A stretch of DNA of 64,000 bases from Comamonas sp. NLF-1-9 (GTDB lineage Bacteria > Pseudomonadota > Gammaproteobacteria > Burkholderiales > Burkholderiaceae_C): NCBI RefSeq assembly GCF_019195435.1, contig NZ_CP078069.1, positions 620,001-684,000 on the forward strand, given 5' to 3'. The position numbers were made by a program, and so were the translations under genes. The notes beneath the pieces were generated by a model. That model was not told the origin of the DNA and made no database searches. It was given only the letters and a program-made list of their open reading frames with translations. This document shows, in pieces, positions 13,098-24,382 of this stretch (positions are counted from its first letter, which is position 1; each line of letters begins with the position of its first letter).

Positions 13098-14006
13098 TCA
13101 CAGGCTCTTGGGCGCTTCGGGCAGCCGCTTGTGCTGCAGCATGCGCTTGAGGTTGGGCACTACGAGCGCCAGCGTCACCAGCACCGCGGTGACCAGATTC
13201 AGGTCTTGCGCCTTCAGGCCGATGAAGTCGCTGTTGAGCGCCGCAGCGATGAAAAAGCGATAGACGATGGCCCCGATGATGGCCGCGAGCGTGGCATACA
13301 CGAGGCGGCGCGATGGCAGGATGGCTTCGCCGACGATGACCGCGGCCAGGCCGATGACGATGGTGCCTATGCCCATGGAAATGTCGGCGCCGCCCTGCGT
13401 CTGCGCGAACAGCGCGCCCGACAGGCCCACGAGGGCGTTGGAAATCGCCATGCCCAGCAGCACCATCGCGCCGGTATTGATGCCCTGCGCGCGGGCCATG
13501 CGCGCGTTGGAGCCGGTGGCGCGGATCGCCAGGCCGCGCTCGGTGGAGAAGAACCAGTCGGCGGCAAACTTGGCGATGATGATGATCACCAGCAGGATCA
13601 TCGGGCGCGACCAGTAGTCCTCCAGCCCCTCGGGCTGCAGCAGCGTGAACATGGTCGGGTCGTTGATCAGCGGAATGTTGGGCCCGCCCATGATGCGCAG
13701 ATTGACCGAGAACAGCGCAATCATCATCAGGATGGAGGCGAGCAAGTCCATGATGCGCAGGCGCACGTTGAGCCAGCCGGTGATGTAGCCGGCCGCGGCG
13801 CCCGCCAGCGTGGCGCCCAGCGTGGCCACATAGGGGCTGTAGCCCGCCTGGATCATCACCGCGCAGACCGCGCCGCCCAGCGGAAAGCTGCCATCCACCG
13901 TCAGGTCGGGAAAGCGCAGCAGCCGAAACGAGATATAGACGCCAAGCGCGACCAGGGCAAAGATCAGCCCGATCTCGATGGCGCCGAGAAAGGAAAACAG
14001 GGACAT
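13098..14006 (-). CDS. ABC importer permease (LivH/BPD_transp_2-like)
   Basis: 302 aa, highly hydrophobic, about 8-9 membrane helices. Seen: FRLLRFPDLTVDGSFPLG, a segment typical of permeases in the TrpXYZ/COG4120 group, the cytoplasmic loop RGLAIRATGSNARMARAQG that contacts the ATPase, and IGLAAVIVGEAILPSR near the C-terminus. Inner-membrane channel of the importer; a single permease gene implies a homodimer. It follows the binding-protein gene after an 87-bp gap that contains a terminator-like hairpin, and precedes the ATPase gene with overlap or 17 bp, depending on start. Confidence 0.92.
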   Translation of the reverse strand: MSLFSFLGAIEIGLIFALVALGVYISFRLLRFPDLTVDGSFPLGGAVCAVMIQAGYSPYVATLGATLAGAAAGYITGWLNVRLRIMDLLASILMMIALFSVNLRIMGGPNIPLINDPTMFTLLQPEGLEDYWSRPMILLVIIIIAKFAADWFFSTERGLAIRATGSNARMARAQGINTGAMVLLGMAISNALVGLSGALFAQTQGGADISMGIGTIVIGLAAVIVGEAILPSRRLVYATLAAIIGAIVYRFFIAAALNSDFIGLKAQDLNLVTAVLVTLALVVPNLKRMLQHKRLPEAPKSL

Positions 14007-14022
14007 GGGGGGCTCACAGACG

Positions 14023-14061
14023 AAAACGGGCAGAAGCCATGGGGTGCACGGTTTCTGCCCG
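14023..14061 (-). terminator. Partial (intra-operon) terminator between binding protein and permease genes
   Basis: On the minus strand CGGGCAGAA pairs with TTCTGCCCG around a 17-nt loop, followed at once by TTTTCG. It lies between the binding-protein stop and the permease start. Such hairpins commonly let the binding-protein mRNA accumulate above that of the membrane components (known pattern; here inference). Confidence 0.55.
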
Positions 14062-14093
14062 GGAGGGGTGGCGCAGCAGCTGCGCCCTCACAC

Positions 14094-15059
14094 TTACTTG
14101 ACGATGGTCGTCGCCGACTTGACGAAGTCTTCGGAGAGCTTCACGCCCTGTTTTTCAGCGGCGCCGGGGTTCACGAACAACTCGAGCTTGGTGCTGACCT
14201 CGGGCTTGATGTCGCCGGGCTTCTCGCCCTTGAGGATGCGCGCCACCATGCGGCCGGTCTGCTCGCCCAGGTCGCGGTAGTTCACGCCCAGCGAGGCGAT
14301 CGCGCCGCGCTTGACGCTGTCGGAGTCGGCGGCGATCAAGGGAATCTTGGCTTCCTGCGCCACCTTCACCAGCGACTCATAGGCCGACACCACGTTGTTG
14401 TCGGTGCTGTTGTAGATCGCGTCCACCTTGCCGACCAGGCTGCGCCCGGCGCTGCCCACGTCCACAGAGCGCGGGGCCGAGGCTTCGACCAGCGTCATGC
14501 CCATCTTGGGCAGCAGCTCCTTGAGTTCCTTGACGACCACGACGGAGTTGGCTTCACCCGGGTTGTAGACGATGCCCAGGCGCTTGGCGTCGGGCACTAC
14601 CTTCTTGATCAGCTCGACCTGCTTGTCCATGGCCAGCAGGTCGGACACGCCGGTCACGTTGGTGCCCGAAGCGTCCCAGCTCTGGACCAGCTTGGCGGCC
14701 ACCGGGTCGGTCACGGCGGAGAACACCACCGGCACGTTCTTGGTCGCGGCCACCACGGCCTGGGCCGAGGGCGTGGCGATGGCGATGATCACGTCGGGCT
14801 TGTCACCGATGAACTTGCGCGCGATCTGCGCGGCGGTGCCGGTGTTGCCCTGGGCGCTCTGGTACTGCCACTTCAGGTTCTTGCCTTCTTCGAAACCGGC
14901 GGCCTTGAGCGCATCCTTGGCGCCGTCGCGCACCGCATCCAGTGCGGGGTGCTCGACGATGGCGGTGACGGCCACCGACTTTTCCTGTGCGCTGGCTGGG
15001 GCAATGGCGGCAAACGCCAAAGTAAGTGCACCCAGGGTCATCCAGGGCAATTGCTTCAT
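14094..15059 (-). CDS. ABC importer substrate-binding protein (TrpX/COG2984-like)
   Basis: 321 aa. Seen: signal peptide MKQLPWMTLGALTLAF with cleavage after PASA, then a two-lobed periplasmic-binding fold with VAVTAIVEHPALDAVRDG, IAIATPSAQAVV, FSAVTDPVAAKLV and GIVYNPGEANSVV. These strings are typical of the ABC_sub_bind family. Start ATG at 15059, 6 nt after AAGGAG. Captures the ligand in the periplasm for the permease/ATPase encoded downstream. The ligand is unknown; family members bind tryptophan, tyrosine or other small molecules. Confidence 0.92.
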   Translation of the reverse strand: MKQLPWMTLGALTLAFAAIAPASAQEKSVAVTAIVEHPALDAVRDGAKDALKAAGFEEGKNLKWQYQSAQGNTGTAAQIARKFIGDKPDVIIAIATPSAQAVVAATKNVPVVFSAVTDPVAAKLVQSWDASGTNVTGVSDLLAMDKQVELIKKVVPDAKRLGIVYNPGEANSVVVVKELKELLPKMGMTLVEASAPRSVDVGSAGRSLVGKVDAIYNSTDNNVVSAYESLVKVAQEAKIPLIAADSDSVKRGAIASLGVNYRDLGEQTGRMVARILKGEKPGDIKPEVSTKLELFVNPGAAEKQGVKLSEDFVKSATTIVK

Positions 15060-15156
15060 GAAGATCTCCTTGTTGGGGAATTTGCTGTGGTCACGCGGCC
15101 CGGCAGGGCTTGTCCGCCGGGTCACCGTGGGCGCGAGTGTACGTCAGCGACACCAT

Positions 15157-15180
15157 GAAAAACGCCCCTGTCAGGGGCGC
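15157..15180 (-). terminator. Rho-independent terminator of the ETF-QO gene
   Basis: Minus strand: GCGCCCCTGACAGGGGCG followed by TTTTTC. A 7-bp GC-rich stem with 4-nt loop plus a U-tract, 35 nt downstream of the ETF-QO stop codon. Strong intrinsic terminator. Confidence 0.88.
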
Positions 15181-15214
15181 GTAAGGGAATACCCTTGTTT
15201 GATCCGTGTCAACT

Positions 15215-16909
15215 TTACATCGATGCGTAGTTGGGCCCGCCGCCGCCTTCGGGCGCGACCCAGACGATGTTCTGCGTCGGGTCCTTGATGTCGCAGGTTT
15301 TGCAGTGCACGCAGTTTTGCGCGTTGATCTGCAGGCGCTGCCCACCCTTGCCGTCGTCGACGAACTCATACACCCCGGCGGGGCAGTAGCGCGCCTCGGG
15401 CCCGGCGTATTTGGCCAGGTTGATGTCCACCGGCACCGAGGCGTCCTTGAGCGTCAGGTGCGAGGGCTGGTTTTCCTCGTGGTTGGTGCTGCTCATGAAG
15501 ACGCTGGAAAGCCGGTCAAAAGTCAGCTTGCCGTCGGGCTTGGGGTAGTCGATGGGCGTGCACTCGCTGGCCGGCTTGAGGTAGGCGTAGTCGGGCTTCT
15601 TGCGGTGCAGCGTCCAGGGAAAGTGCCCGCGCAGCACGTACTGCTCGAAGCCGTTCATCAGCGTGCCCACCGACAGGCCCCAGCGGAACCAGTTCTTGAA
15701 GTTGCGGTCTTTTTGCAGCTCGGGGTAGAGCCAGCTGTTCTCGAAACCCAGGGTGTAGTTCTTCAGTTCGTCGTGCTGGCGCCCGGCGGTGATCGCGGCA
15801 AAGGCCGCGTCCGCCGCGAGCATGCCGGTCTTGATCGCCGAATGGCTGCCCTTGATGCGGCTGACGTTCAGAAAGCCCGCGTTGCAACCAATCAGCGCGC
15901 CGCCCGGGAAGACGAACTTGGGCAGCGCATTGATGCCGCTGGCGTTGATGGCGCGCGCGCCGTAGGACAGGCGCTTGCCCGTCACCTCGCCCTTGGCGTT
16001 TTCCAGATACCAGCGCACGTTGGGGTGGGTCTTCCAGCGCTGGAATTCCTCGAAGGGGCTGAGGTAGGGATTGCTGTAGTTGAGCCCGGTGACAAAGCCC
16101 AGCGCCACGCGGTTGCCGTCCAGGTGGTAGATGAAGCCGCCGCCGTAGGTGCTCGGGTCCATGGGCCAGCCGGCGGTGTGCACCACCAGGCCGGGCTGGT
16201 GGCGCTCGGGGTCGATCTCCCAGAGCTCCTTGACGCCCAGGCCCCAGGACTGCGGGTCGCGCCCTTCGTCGAGCTTGTAGCGCGCGATCAGTTGCTTGCC
16301 CAGGTGACCGCGCGCGCCCTCGGCAAACACGGTGTACTTGCCCAGCAATTCCATGCCAAGCTGGAAGTGGTCGGTCGGCTCGCCGTCCTTGCCCACGCCC
16401 ATGTTGCCCGTGGCCACGCCCTTGACGGCGCCGCCCTCGTCGTAGAGCACCTCGGCGGCGGCAAAGCCCGGGAATATCTCCACGCCCAGCGCCTCGGCCT
16501 GCGCCGCAAGCCAGCGGGTGACGTCGCCCAGGCTGACGATGTAATTGCCGTGGTTGTTGGCAAAGGGCGGCAGGAACAGGTTGGGGATGCGAAACGAGCC
16601 GCCTTGCTCGCCCAGGAAGACGTAGGCGTCCTCGGTCACCGGCTGGTTCAGTGGCGCGCCCTTGGCCTTCCAGTCGGGAATCAGCTCGGTGAGTGCGCGC
16701 GGATCGACGATCGCGCCCGAGAGGATGTGCGCGCCCGGCTCGGAGCCCTTTTCCAGCACCACGACCGACACCTCCTTGCCGTGCGCCGCCGCCTGCTGCT
16801 TGAGACGGATGGCGGTGGCCAGTCCCCCGGGGCCGGCGCCGACGATGACCACGTCGTATTCCATCGATTCGCGCGGGCCGTAGGTGCTCAGCAGTTCTTC
16901 ATTGGTCAT
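15215..16909 (-). CDS. Electron transfer flavoprotein-ubiquinone oxidoreductase
   Basis: 564 aa, normal for ETF-QO. Membrane-associated FAD and 4Fe-4S enzyme that oxidises reduced ETF and reduces quinone, linking acyl-CoA dehydrogenases to respiration. Seen: N-terminal dinucleotide fold VVIVGAGPGGLATAIRL (about 20-36), GAHILSGAIVDPRAL, GCNAGFLNVSRIKGSHSAI and a C-terminal cluster domain with CPAGVYE and CVHCKTCDIKDP cysteines. It sits alone between two promoter regions and ends in its own terminator. Upstream (16990-17003) is a palindrome like one upstream of etfBA. A -10-like TACAAT lies at 16965-16970. Often named etfD or fixC-like. Confidence 0.96.
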   Translation of the reverse strand: MTNEELLSTYGPRESMEYDVVIVGAGPGGLATAIRLKQQAAAHGKEVSVVVLEKGSEPGAHILSGAIVDPRALTELIPDWKAKGAPLNQPVTEDAYVFLGEQGGSFRIPNLFLPPFANNHGNYIVSLGDVTRWLAAQAEALGVEIFPGFAAAEVLYDEGGAVKGVATGNMGVGKDGEPTDHFQLGMELLGKYTVFAEGARGHLGKQLIARYKLDEGRDPQSWGLGVKELWEIDPERHQPGLVVHTAGWPMDPSTYGGGFIYHLDGNRVALGFVTGLNYSNPYLSPFEEFQRWKTHPNVRWYLENAKGEVTGKRLSYGARAINASGINALPKFVFPGGALIGCNAGFLNVSRIKGSHSAIKTGMLAADAAFAAITAGRQHDELKNYTLGFENSWLYPELQKDRNFKNWFRWGLSVGTLMNGFEQYVLRGHFPWTLHRKKPDYAYLKPASECTPIDYPKPDGKLTFDRLSSVFMSSTNHEENQPSHLTLKDASVPVDINLAKYAGPEARYCPAGVYEFVDDGKGGQRLQINAQNCVHCKTCDIKDPTQNIVWVAPEGGGGPNYASM

Positions 16910-16989
16910 GGTGGGGTGGTCCTCAAGGAGCAGTTCAGCACTGCCGTATGGTGTTCAGCTTTGCATTGTATGCGCTCAAGGCCTAAAAA

Positions 16990-17003
16990 AGCACGATCGT
17001 TCT
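16990..17003. promoter_or_regulatory. Candidate fatty-acid regulator operator upstream of ETF-QO
   Basis: AGCACGATCGTTCT, a palindrome with one mismatched pair around central ACGATCGT, preceded by AAAAA. The same AAAAAAGCACGAYCGTTC string recurs upstream of etfBA (57962). It resembles the GAACGNNCGTTC-type sites I recall for the TetR regulator FadP of fatty-acid genes in betaproteobacteria; that attribution is from memory. It lies about 20 nt upstream of the TACAAT -10 candidate. Confidence 0.5.
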
Positions 17004-17084
17004 ATTTTTGATGATGCAGAGCATCCATGGTTTGCGAACCGATTCGCACTCTTCGTACCAAGCTGCAGGCTGGATTCCAAATAC

Positions 17085-17101
17085 GTACAATTGTACAATT
17101 G
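17085..17101. promoter_or_regulatory. Palindromic operator/promoter of the toxin-antitoxin module
   Basis: Overlapping perfect palindromes GTACAATTGTAC (17085-17096) and CAATTGTACAATTG (17088-17101), ending 6 nt before the toxin ATG. Two TACAAT strings inside could serve as -10 elements. A natural autoregulatory site for a Phd/YefM-type antitoxin (inference). Confidence 0.55.
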
Positions 17102-17107
17102 GCTATC

Positions 17108-17497
17108 ATGGATATCGTTGCCGACACCAATATCTTCCTCGCCGTGGTTCTCAATGAGCCAGAGAAAAGGCGATTGGTGAAAATGACTTCTGGCGCCTCG
17201 GTCATGGCGCCCGAGATCCTGCCGTATGAAATCGGCAATGCGTTGTCGGCCATGGTCAAGCGCCGTCAATTGACCGCCGCCGACGCCTTGCGCGCCCAAG
17301 AGGTGGTCAAACGCATTCCCGTTCGCTTGGTGGCGGTTGACATCCAGCCGGCGCTGCAACTAGCGCTCGATTGGAACATCTACGCCTACGACGCCTATTT
17401 TTTGCTGACCGCCCAGCGCCAGGCACTGCCACTGCTGACACTTGACCGTCGCATGAGTGAAGTGGGCAAGGCACTTGGCATCAGGTTATTGGAGTAG
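17108..17497 (+). CDS. PIN-domain ribonuclease toxin (VapC-like)
   Basis: 129 aa, the size of a VapC toxin. PIN-domain toxins cleave tRNA or rRNA using a metal site built from acidic residues. Seen: Asp6 in VADTNIF, Glu41 in PYEIGNAL, Asp95 in YDAYFLLTA and Asp113 in TLDRRM, the four expected acidic positions. The start ATG at 17108 lies just after a palindromic operator. The gene precedes its presumed antitoxin; the antitoxin ribosome site is inside this gene's end. Base use is visibly more AT-rich than neighbours, and it lies next to tRNA genes, so transfer is likely. Confidence 0.88.
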   Translation: MDIVADTNIFLAVVLNEPEKRRLVKMTSGASVMAPEILPYEIGNALSAMVKRRQLTAADALRAQEVVKRIPVRLVAVDIQPALQLALDWNIYAYDAYFLLTAQRQALPLLTLDRRMSEVGKALGIRLLE

Positions 17498-17501
17498 CGG
17501 C

Positions 17502-17720
17502 ATGAAAGCATTCACATATTCCGAAGCGCGCCAGAACCTGGCCGAGTTGTTGAATCTGGCCAAGGAAGCAGAGGTCGAAATCCGTCGCAAGGACGGAAGC
17601 GTTTTTTTGCTGCGTGAAAAACGCCGCGATACGTCCTCTCCCTTTGACGTGCCAGGCGTCAAGACGCTGGTCGCCACGCGCGACATCGTCGAAGCCGTTC
17701 GCGAATCCAGAACCCTATAG
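17502..17720 (+). CDS. Phd/YefM-like antitoxin
   Basis: 72 aa. Seen: N-terminal FTYSEARQNLAELLNLA, the Phd/YefM DNA-binding fold pattern, followed by IRRKDGSVFLLREK; the C-terminal half would wrap the toxin. A GGAG at 17491-17494 overlaps the toxin stop and is 7 nt from ATG at 17502, so the two genes are coupled. Role: neutralises the PIN toxin and probably represses the operon through the upstream palindrome. The short length and toxin-first order are unusual for Phd systems. Confidence 0.82.
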   Translation: MKAFTYSEARQNLAELLNLAKEAEVEIRRKDGSVFLLREKRRDTSSPFDVPGVKTLVATRDIVEAVRESRTL

Positions 17721-17773
17721 CGCCGCGCTGCCAAATTTGCAGTGCGGCACGAGTTCGTTTTGGGTGGGTGGGA

Positions 17774-17849
17774 TGGCTCCTCGACCTGGGCTCGAACCAG
17801 GGACCTGCGGATTAACAGTCCGTCGCTCTACCGACTGAGCTATCGAGGA
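17774..17849 (-). tRNA. tRNA-Asn (GTT), copy 2
   Basis: 76-nt cloverleaf on the minus strand: acceptor TCCTCGA pairs with TCGAGGA, D-arm TAGCTCAGTCGGTAGAGC, anticodon loop CTGTTAA (GTT, Asn), T-loop GGTTCGAGCC, and an encoded 3' CCA. Identical to the copy at 17883 and 33 nt downstream of it, so the two are one transcript. Confidence 0.97.
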
Positions 17850-17882
17850 ATATGCGCTGCGCGGGCGGCTGCGGAAATTCGG

Positions 17883-17958
17883 TGGCTCCTCGACCTGGGC
17901 TCGAACCAGGGACCTGCGGATTAACAGTCCGTCGCTCTACCGACTGAGCTATCGAGGA
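17883..17958 (-). tRNA. tRNA-Asn (GTT), copy 1
   Basis: Same 76-nt sequence as the copy at 17774, with encoded CCA. First in transcription order. A TAGAAT -10 candidate lies on the minus strand at 17970-17975, 12 nt upstream, as expected for a stable-RNA promoter. Confidence 0.97.
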
Positions 17959-18016
17959 ACAAGAGCGAGATTCTAGCGTGAAAACCGCAGGTCTCCGGTG
18001 CCCGGCGTGGTGCCAT

Positions 18017-18418
18017 TCACGCTTCGGGCTCGGGCCAATACCACACCCAGGCCAGGACGCAGACCATGACCAGCAGGCCGCTCAGACGTGCGCCTGCAGG
18101 GATGCGCACCGCCAGCACGATGACGGCCCCGGCCACCAGGACGATGCTGGCGCTGACCTTGTCGCGCCAGCGTATGCGCCGGCCCGACGCCCAGTGGCGC
18201 AGCATGGGGCCGAAGATGTGCGCACGCCAGAGCCAGCGGTACAGCCCCGGCCAACTGCGGGCCGCGGCCCAGCCGGCCATTACCGTGAACAGCACCGGCG
18301 GCAGCCCCGGCAGCACCACCCCGAGCATGGCCAGCAGAACGCAGACAAGCGCCAGCAGCCGCAGCAGCCAGGACAGCGGTGCGGGCGCGGGGGCGGGGAA
18401 TTCGGGCATCTCTGTCAT
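18017..18418 (-). CDS. DUF454 (YbaN-like) inner-membrane protein, paralogue 2
   Basis: 133 aa. Seen: hydrophobic helix LLRLLALVCVLLAML, the family motif VVLPGLPPVLF, an AAARSWP stretch, LWRAHIFGPMLRHW, then two more hydrophobic segments. This matches the YbaN/DUF454 layout (about four helices). Function of the family is unknown. ATG at 18418 overlaps the TGA of the preceding paralogue (ATGA), so the pair is translationally coupled. The two share the order LPGLP, AARS, LWRxxxFGPMLRxW, indicating tandem duplication followed by divergence. Confidence 0.83.
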   Translation of the reverse strand: MTEMPEFPAPAPAPLSWLLRLLALVCVLLAMLGVVLPGLPPVLFTVMAGWAAARSWPGLYRWLWRAHIFGPMLRHWASGRRIRWRDKVSASIVLVAGAVIVLAVRIPAGARLSGLLVMVCVLAWVWYWPEPEA

Positions 18419-18840
18419 GGTTTGCCGGGCTCGGGCCGGTGCCAGAGCCAGACCAGCACGCAGGCCATGTTGATCCAGGCAAACCAGCGCGCCCAGGTGG
18501 GCGCGTTGACCACGGCCAGGATCAGCGCGGTGCTGCCCATGACCAGGGTGGCACTCCACTTGGCGCGCCGGCTCACGCGCCCGCCGTCGGCCCAGTTGCG
18601 CAGCATGGGGCCGAACAGGCGGTGGCGCCACAGCCAGGCATGCAGACGCGGCGAGCTGCGCGCCGCAGCCCAGGCGGCGATCAGGATGAAGACGGTGGTC
18701 GGCAGACCCGGCAGGAAGATGCCGACGATGCCGGTGGCCAGGCTCAGCAACGCCAGCGCCAGCAGCAGCCAGCGCAGCGGCGCGGGAAGAGGGGGCGGCA
18801 GGTCGGGCAGTGCAGGCGACTGCGACGGGTTTTCACTCAC
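18415..18840 (-). CDS. DUF454 (YbaN-like) inner-membrane protein, paralogue 1
   Basis: 141 aa. Seen: Pro-rich N-terminus, helices [16 protein letters not shown] and [11 protein letters not shown], family motif [11 protein letters not shown] and [13 protein letters not shown], then [13 protein letters not shown] and a last helix. No ATG is available; GTG at 18840 (MSENPSQ) is chosen, GTG at 18858 is possible. Upstream of and coupled to the second paralogue, and divergent from def with under 40 bp between starts. Function unknown. Confidence 0.8.
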   Translation of the reverse strand: MSENPSQSPALPDLPPPLPAPLRWLLLALALLSLATGIVGIFLPGLPTTVFILIAAWAAARSSPRLHAWLWRHRLFGPMLRNWADGGRVSRRAKWSATLVMGSTALILAVVNAPTWARWFAWINMACVLVWLWHRPEPGKP

Positions 18841-18878
18841 GCCCACGATTGTGCCCACGATGTATGCTGCGCCGCACT

Positions 18879-19415
18879 ATGACCATACACACCATCCTGA
18901 AAATGGGCGACCCGCGCCTCTTGCGCGTGGCCCAGCCGGTGCGCGAGTTCGACACCGATGCGCTGCACACCCTGGTGCGCGACCTGATAGAGACCATGCA
19001 GGCGGCCAATGGCGCGGGGCTGGCGGCGCCGCAGATCGGAGTCGATCTGCAAGTCGTGGTCTTCGGCAGCGGCCAGCCCAATCCGCGCTACCCCGACCAG
19101 CCGCCCTTCCCGCGCACGGTGCTGGTGAACCCGGTGATCACGCCGCTGGGCGAGGAGGAGACGCTCGATTGGGAAGGCTGCCTTTCCGTGCCCGGCCTGC
19201 GCGGCAAGGTGCCGCGCTTCACGCGCATCCGCTACAGCGGCTTCGACCCTTTTGGCGAACCCATCGAGCGCGAGGCCGAGGGCTTTCACGCCCGCGTGGT
19301 GCAGCATGAATGCGACCATCTGATCGGCAAGCTCTACCCCATGCGCATGCGCGACCTGACGCAGCTGGGCTATATCGAGGTCTTGTTCCCGGGGCTTGCG
19401 CCCGAGGACGACTGA
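18879..19415 (+). CDS. def: Peptide deformylase
   Basis: 178 aa. Removes the formyl group from nascent N-terminal methionine. All three motifs are intact: [10 protein letters not shown] (45-54), EGCLSV with the metal Cys at 101, and HECDH (143-147). The start ATG at 18879 gives [14 protein letters not shown], the usual N-terminus; no clear Shine-Dalgarno precedes it, so initiation may be leaderless or nearly so. It is not linked to fmt here, which suggests a second or standalone def. Its last 46 bp overlap the convergent thioredoxin gene. Confidence 0.95.
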   Translation: MTIHTILKMGDPRLLRVAQPVREFDTDALHTLVRDLIETMQAANGAGLAAPQIGVDLQVVVFGSGQPNPRYPDQPPFPRTVLVNPVITPLGEEETLDWEGCLSVPGLRGKVPRFTRIRYSGFDPFGEPIEREAEGFHARVVQHECDHLIGKLYPMRMRDLTQLGYIEVLFPGLAPEDD

Positions 19416-19738
19416 GGCGCGAGCGCGGCAAGCGCCTCGCTGATTGCGCCCTGGCTGTGCGGGCGCACCAGGCGCGCAACTTCCGCGCCGTCTTTCAGGA
19501 AGATCAGCGTCGGCCAGAGCTTGACGCCGTAGCTGCGCCCGAGCTTGCGCCCCGGGCCGTCTTCCACCTTCAGGTGCTGTACTTCGGGGTGCGCGCCCAG
19601 CGCGGCCTCTATCAAGGGCTGGGCACGCGCGCAGTGGCCGCACCAGGGCGTGCCGAATTCCAGCAGGGCCGCGCCCTGGAATTGATCGACCGTCTCGCGC
19701 GAGGGCGCGGTGGCCAGGTGGGTGGGGCTGTAGCTCAT
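19370..19738 (-). CDS. Thioredoxin-family protein
   Basis: 122 aa. Seen: WCGHC active site (Cys33, Cys36) in [14 protein letters not shown], the cis-Pro in [15 protein letters not shown], and a C-terminal helix with [13 protein letters not shown]. No signal peptide, so cytoplasmic. CGHC is less common than the CGPC of TrxA and usually raises redox potential (known for thioredoxin-fold active sites). Followed on the same strand, in reverse order of position, by its upstream neighbour moaA (18 bp), so probably co-transcribed with it. The 3' end overlaps def on the opposite strand. Confidence 0.88.
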   Translation of the reverse strand: MSYSPTHLATAPSRETVDQFQGAALLEFGTPWCGHCARAQPLIEAALGAHPEVQHLKVEDGPGRKLGRSYGVKLWPTLIFLKDGAEVARLVRPHSQGAISEALAALAPQSSSGASPGNKTSI

Positions 19739-19755
19739 GGCTTGGTCTCCGGGTG

Positions 19756-20904
<1,149 letters not shown>

Positions 20905-21050
20905 GCGGCCATTGTGCCGCCTGCGCAGCGCCGCTGCAGTCGCACCATGCACGCCGCTGTCGCCCGCGCCGTGCGGGTCGGCCTGCACGCGCGGGGCGCC
21001 GCGCTGAACGGTGTTCTAATGGCGCCACCCGCCCAGTGCAGCGAATCCTG

Positions 21051-21098
21051 TTTTGATAGCTGCCATCGCTTGCCAGGTAAGCGCTAGAGCCCGTTTTT
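21051..21098 (+). repeat. Interspersed palindromic repeat copy upstream of EamA gene
   Basis: TTTTGATAGCTGCCATCGCT, then TGCCAGGTAAGCG and CTAGAGCCCGTTTTT. Forms a stem around CGCTTGCC..GGTAAGCG. It ends 10 bp before the transporter ATG, so it makes up that gene's leader. Confidence 0.75.
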
Positions 21099-21108
21099 AT
21101 TCAAACCA

Positions 21109-21985
21109 ATGAGCCCATCCCGGCGTGCGCAACTGGCCGTCGCGCTGATCTTCGTCGTGCCCCTGCTGTGGGGCTTCAACTTCCTGATTGCCCGCAGTGC
21201 CCCCGGGGTGATAGCGCCCAACACCCTGGCTGCCGAGCGCTGGCTGCTGGCCGGCCTGGCCTTTGGCGCCGTGGCCTGGCGCGAGCTGTGGCAGCACCGG
21301 CGCGCGGTGCTGGCCGACTGGCGCCACATGCTGGTACTGGGCGCGCTGGGCATGTGGATTTGCGGCGCCTGGGTGTATCTGGCGGGGCAGAGCACCAACG
21401 CGACCAACATGGCGCTGATATACGCCATCTCGCCGGTCATGATTGCGCTCATCTCGCGCCTGTGGCTCAAGGAGGCCTTCGGCGCGCGCCAGGCCCTGGG
21501 CGTGGCGTTGGCGCTGGCAGGCGTGGTACACGTGGTGCTGCGCGGCCAGTGGGGTGCGCTGGCGCAACTGCAATGGGCGGCGGGCGACCTGTGGATGGTA
21601 GGCGCGATGCTGGCCTGGGCTTTCTTCACCATCTTGCTCAAGCGCTGGCGCTCGCCGCTGTCGGACATGGGGCGCCTGGCGGTGATGAGCGCCTGGGGCG
21701 TGCTGGTAATGCTGCCCCTGCTTGCCTGGGAGGCCGCAAGCGGCCCGCTGCCGCTGCTGTCCTGGCAGGGCGCCGGCCTGGTGCTTGCCGCCGCCGCGCT
21801 GCCCGGGTTTGGCGCCTACCTGTGCTACACCTTCATGGTGCGCGAGCTCGGCGCAGCGCGCGCCGGCGCGGTGCTCTACCTGAACCCGCCCTATGCGGCG
21901 CTGATGGCCTGGGCCATCCTCGGCGAGCCCATCCACGGCTACCACCTGGTGGGCCTGCTCCTGATCCTGCCGGGGATCTGGCTGG

Positions 21986-21999
<14 letters not shown>
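21109..21999 (+). CDS. DMT-superfamily (EamA) transporter
   Basis: 296 aa, about ten membrane helices in two EamA repeats. Seen: first helix VVPLLWGFNFLIARSAP, ANTLAAERWLLAG, ALIYAISPVMIALISRL with the EamA loop WLKEAFGARQ, and second-half LGAARAGAVLYLNPPYAALMA with ILGEPIHGYHLVG near the end. Inner-membrane exporter of unknown substrate; the APxxxAAxRW form is common in RhaT/YdcZ-like amino-acid-metabolite exporters. Its last 14 bp overlap the convergent lon gene, so there is no room for a separate terminator. Confidence 0.88.

Positions 22000-24378
<2,379 letters not shown>

Positions 24379-24382
<4 letters not shown>

Noticed and set aside
15186..15212. TTGACA-like string downstream of ETF-QO as a promoter on the minus strand
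   Set aside because: Spacing to the nearest -10-like string is about 15 nt, and it lies between a stop codon and its terminator with no gene to serve.
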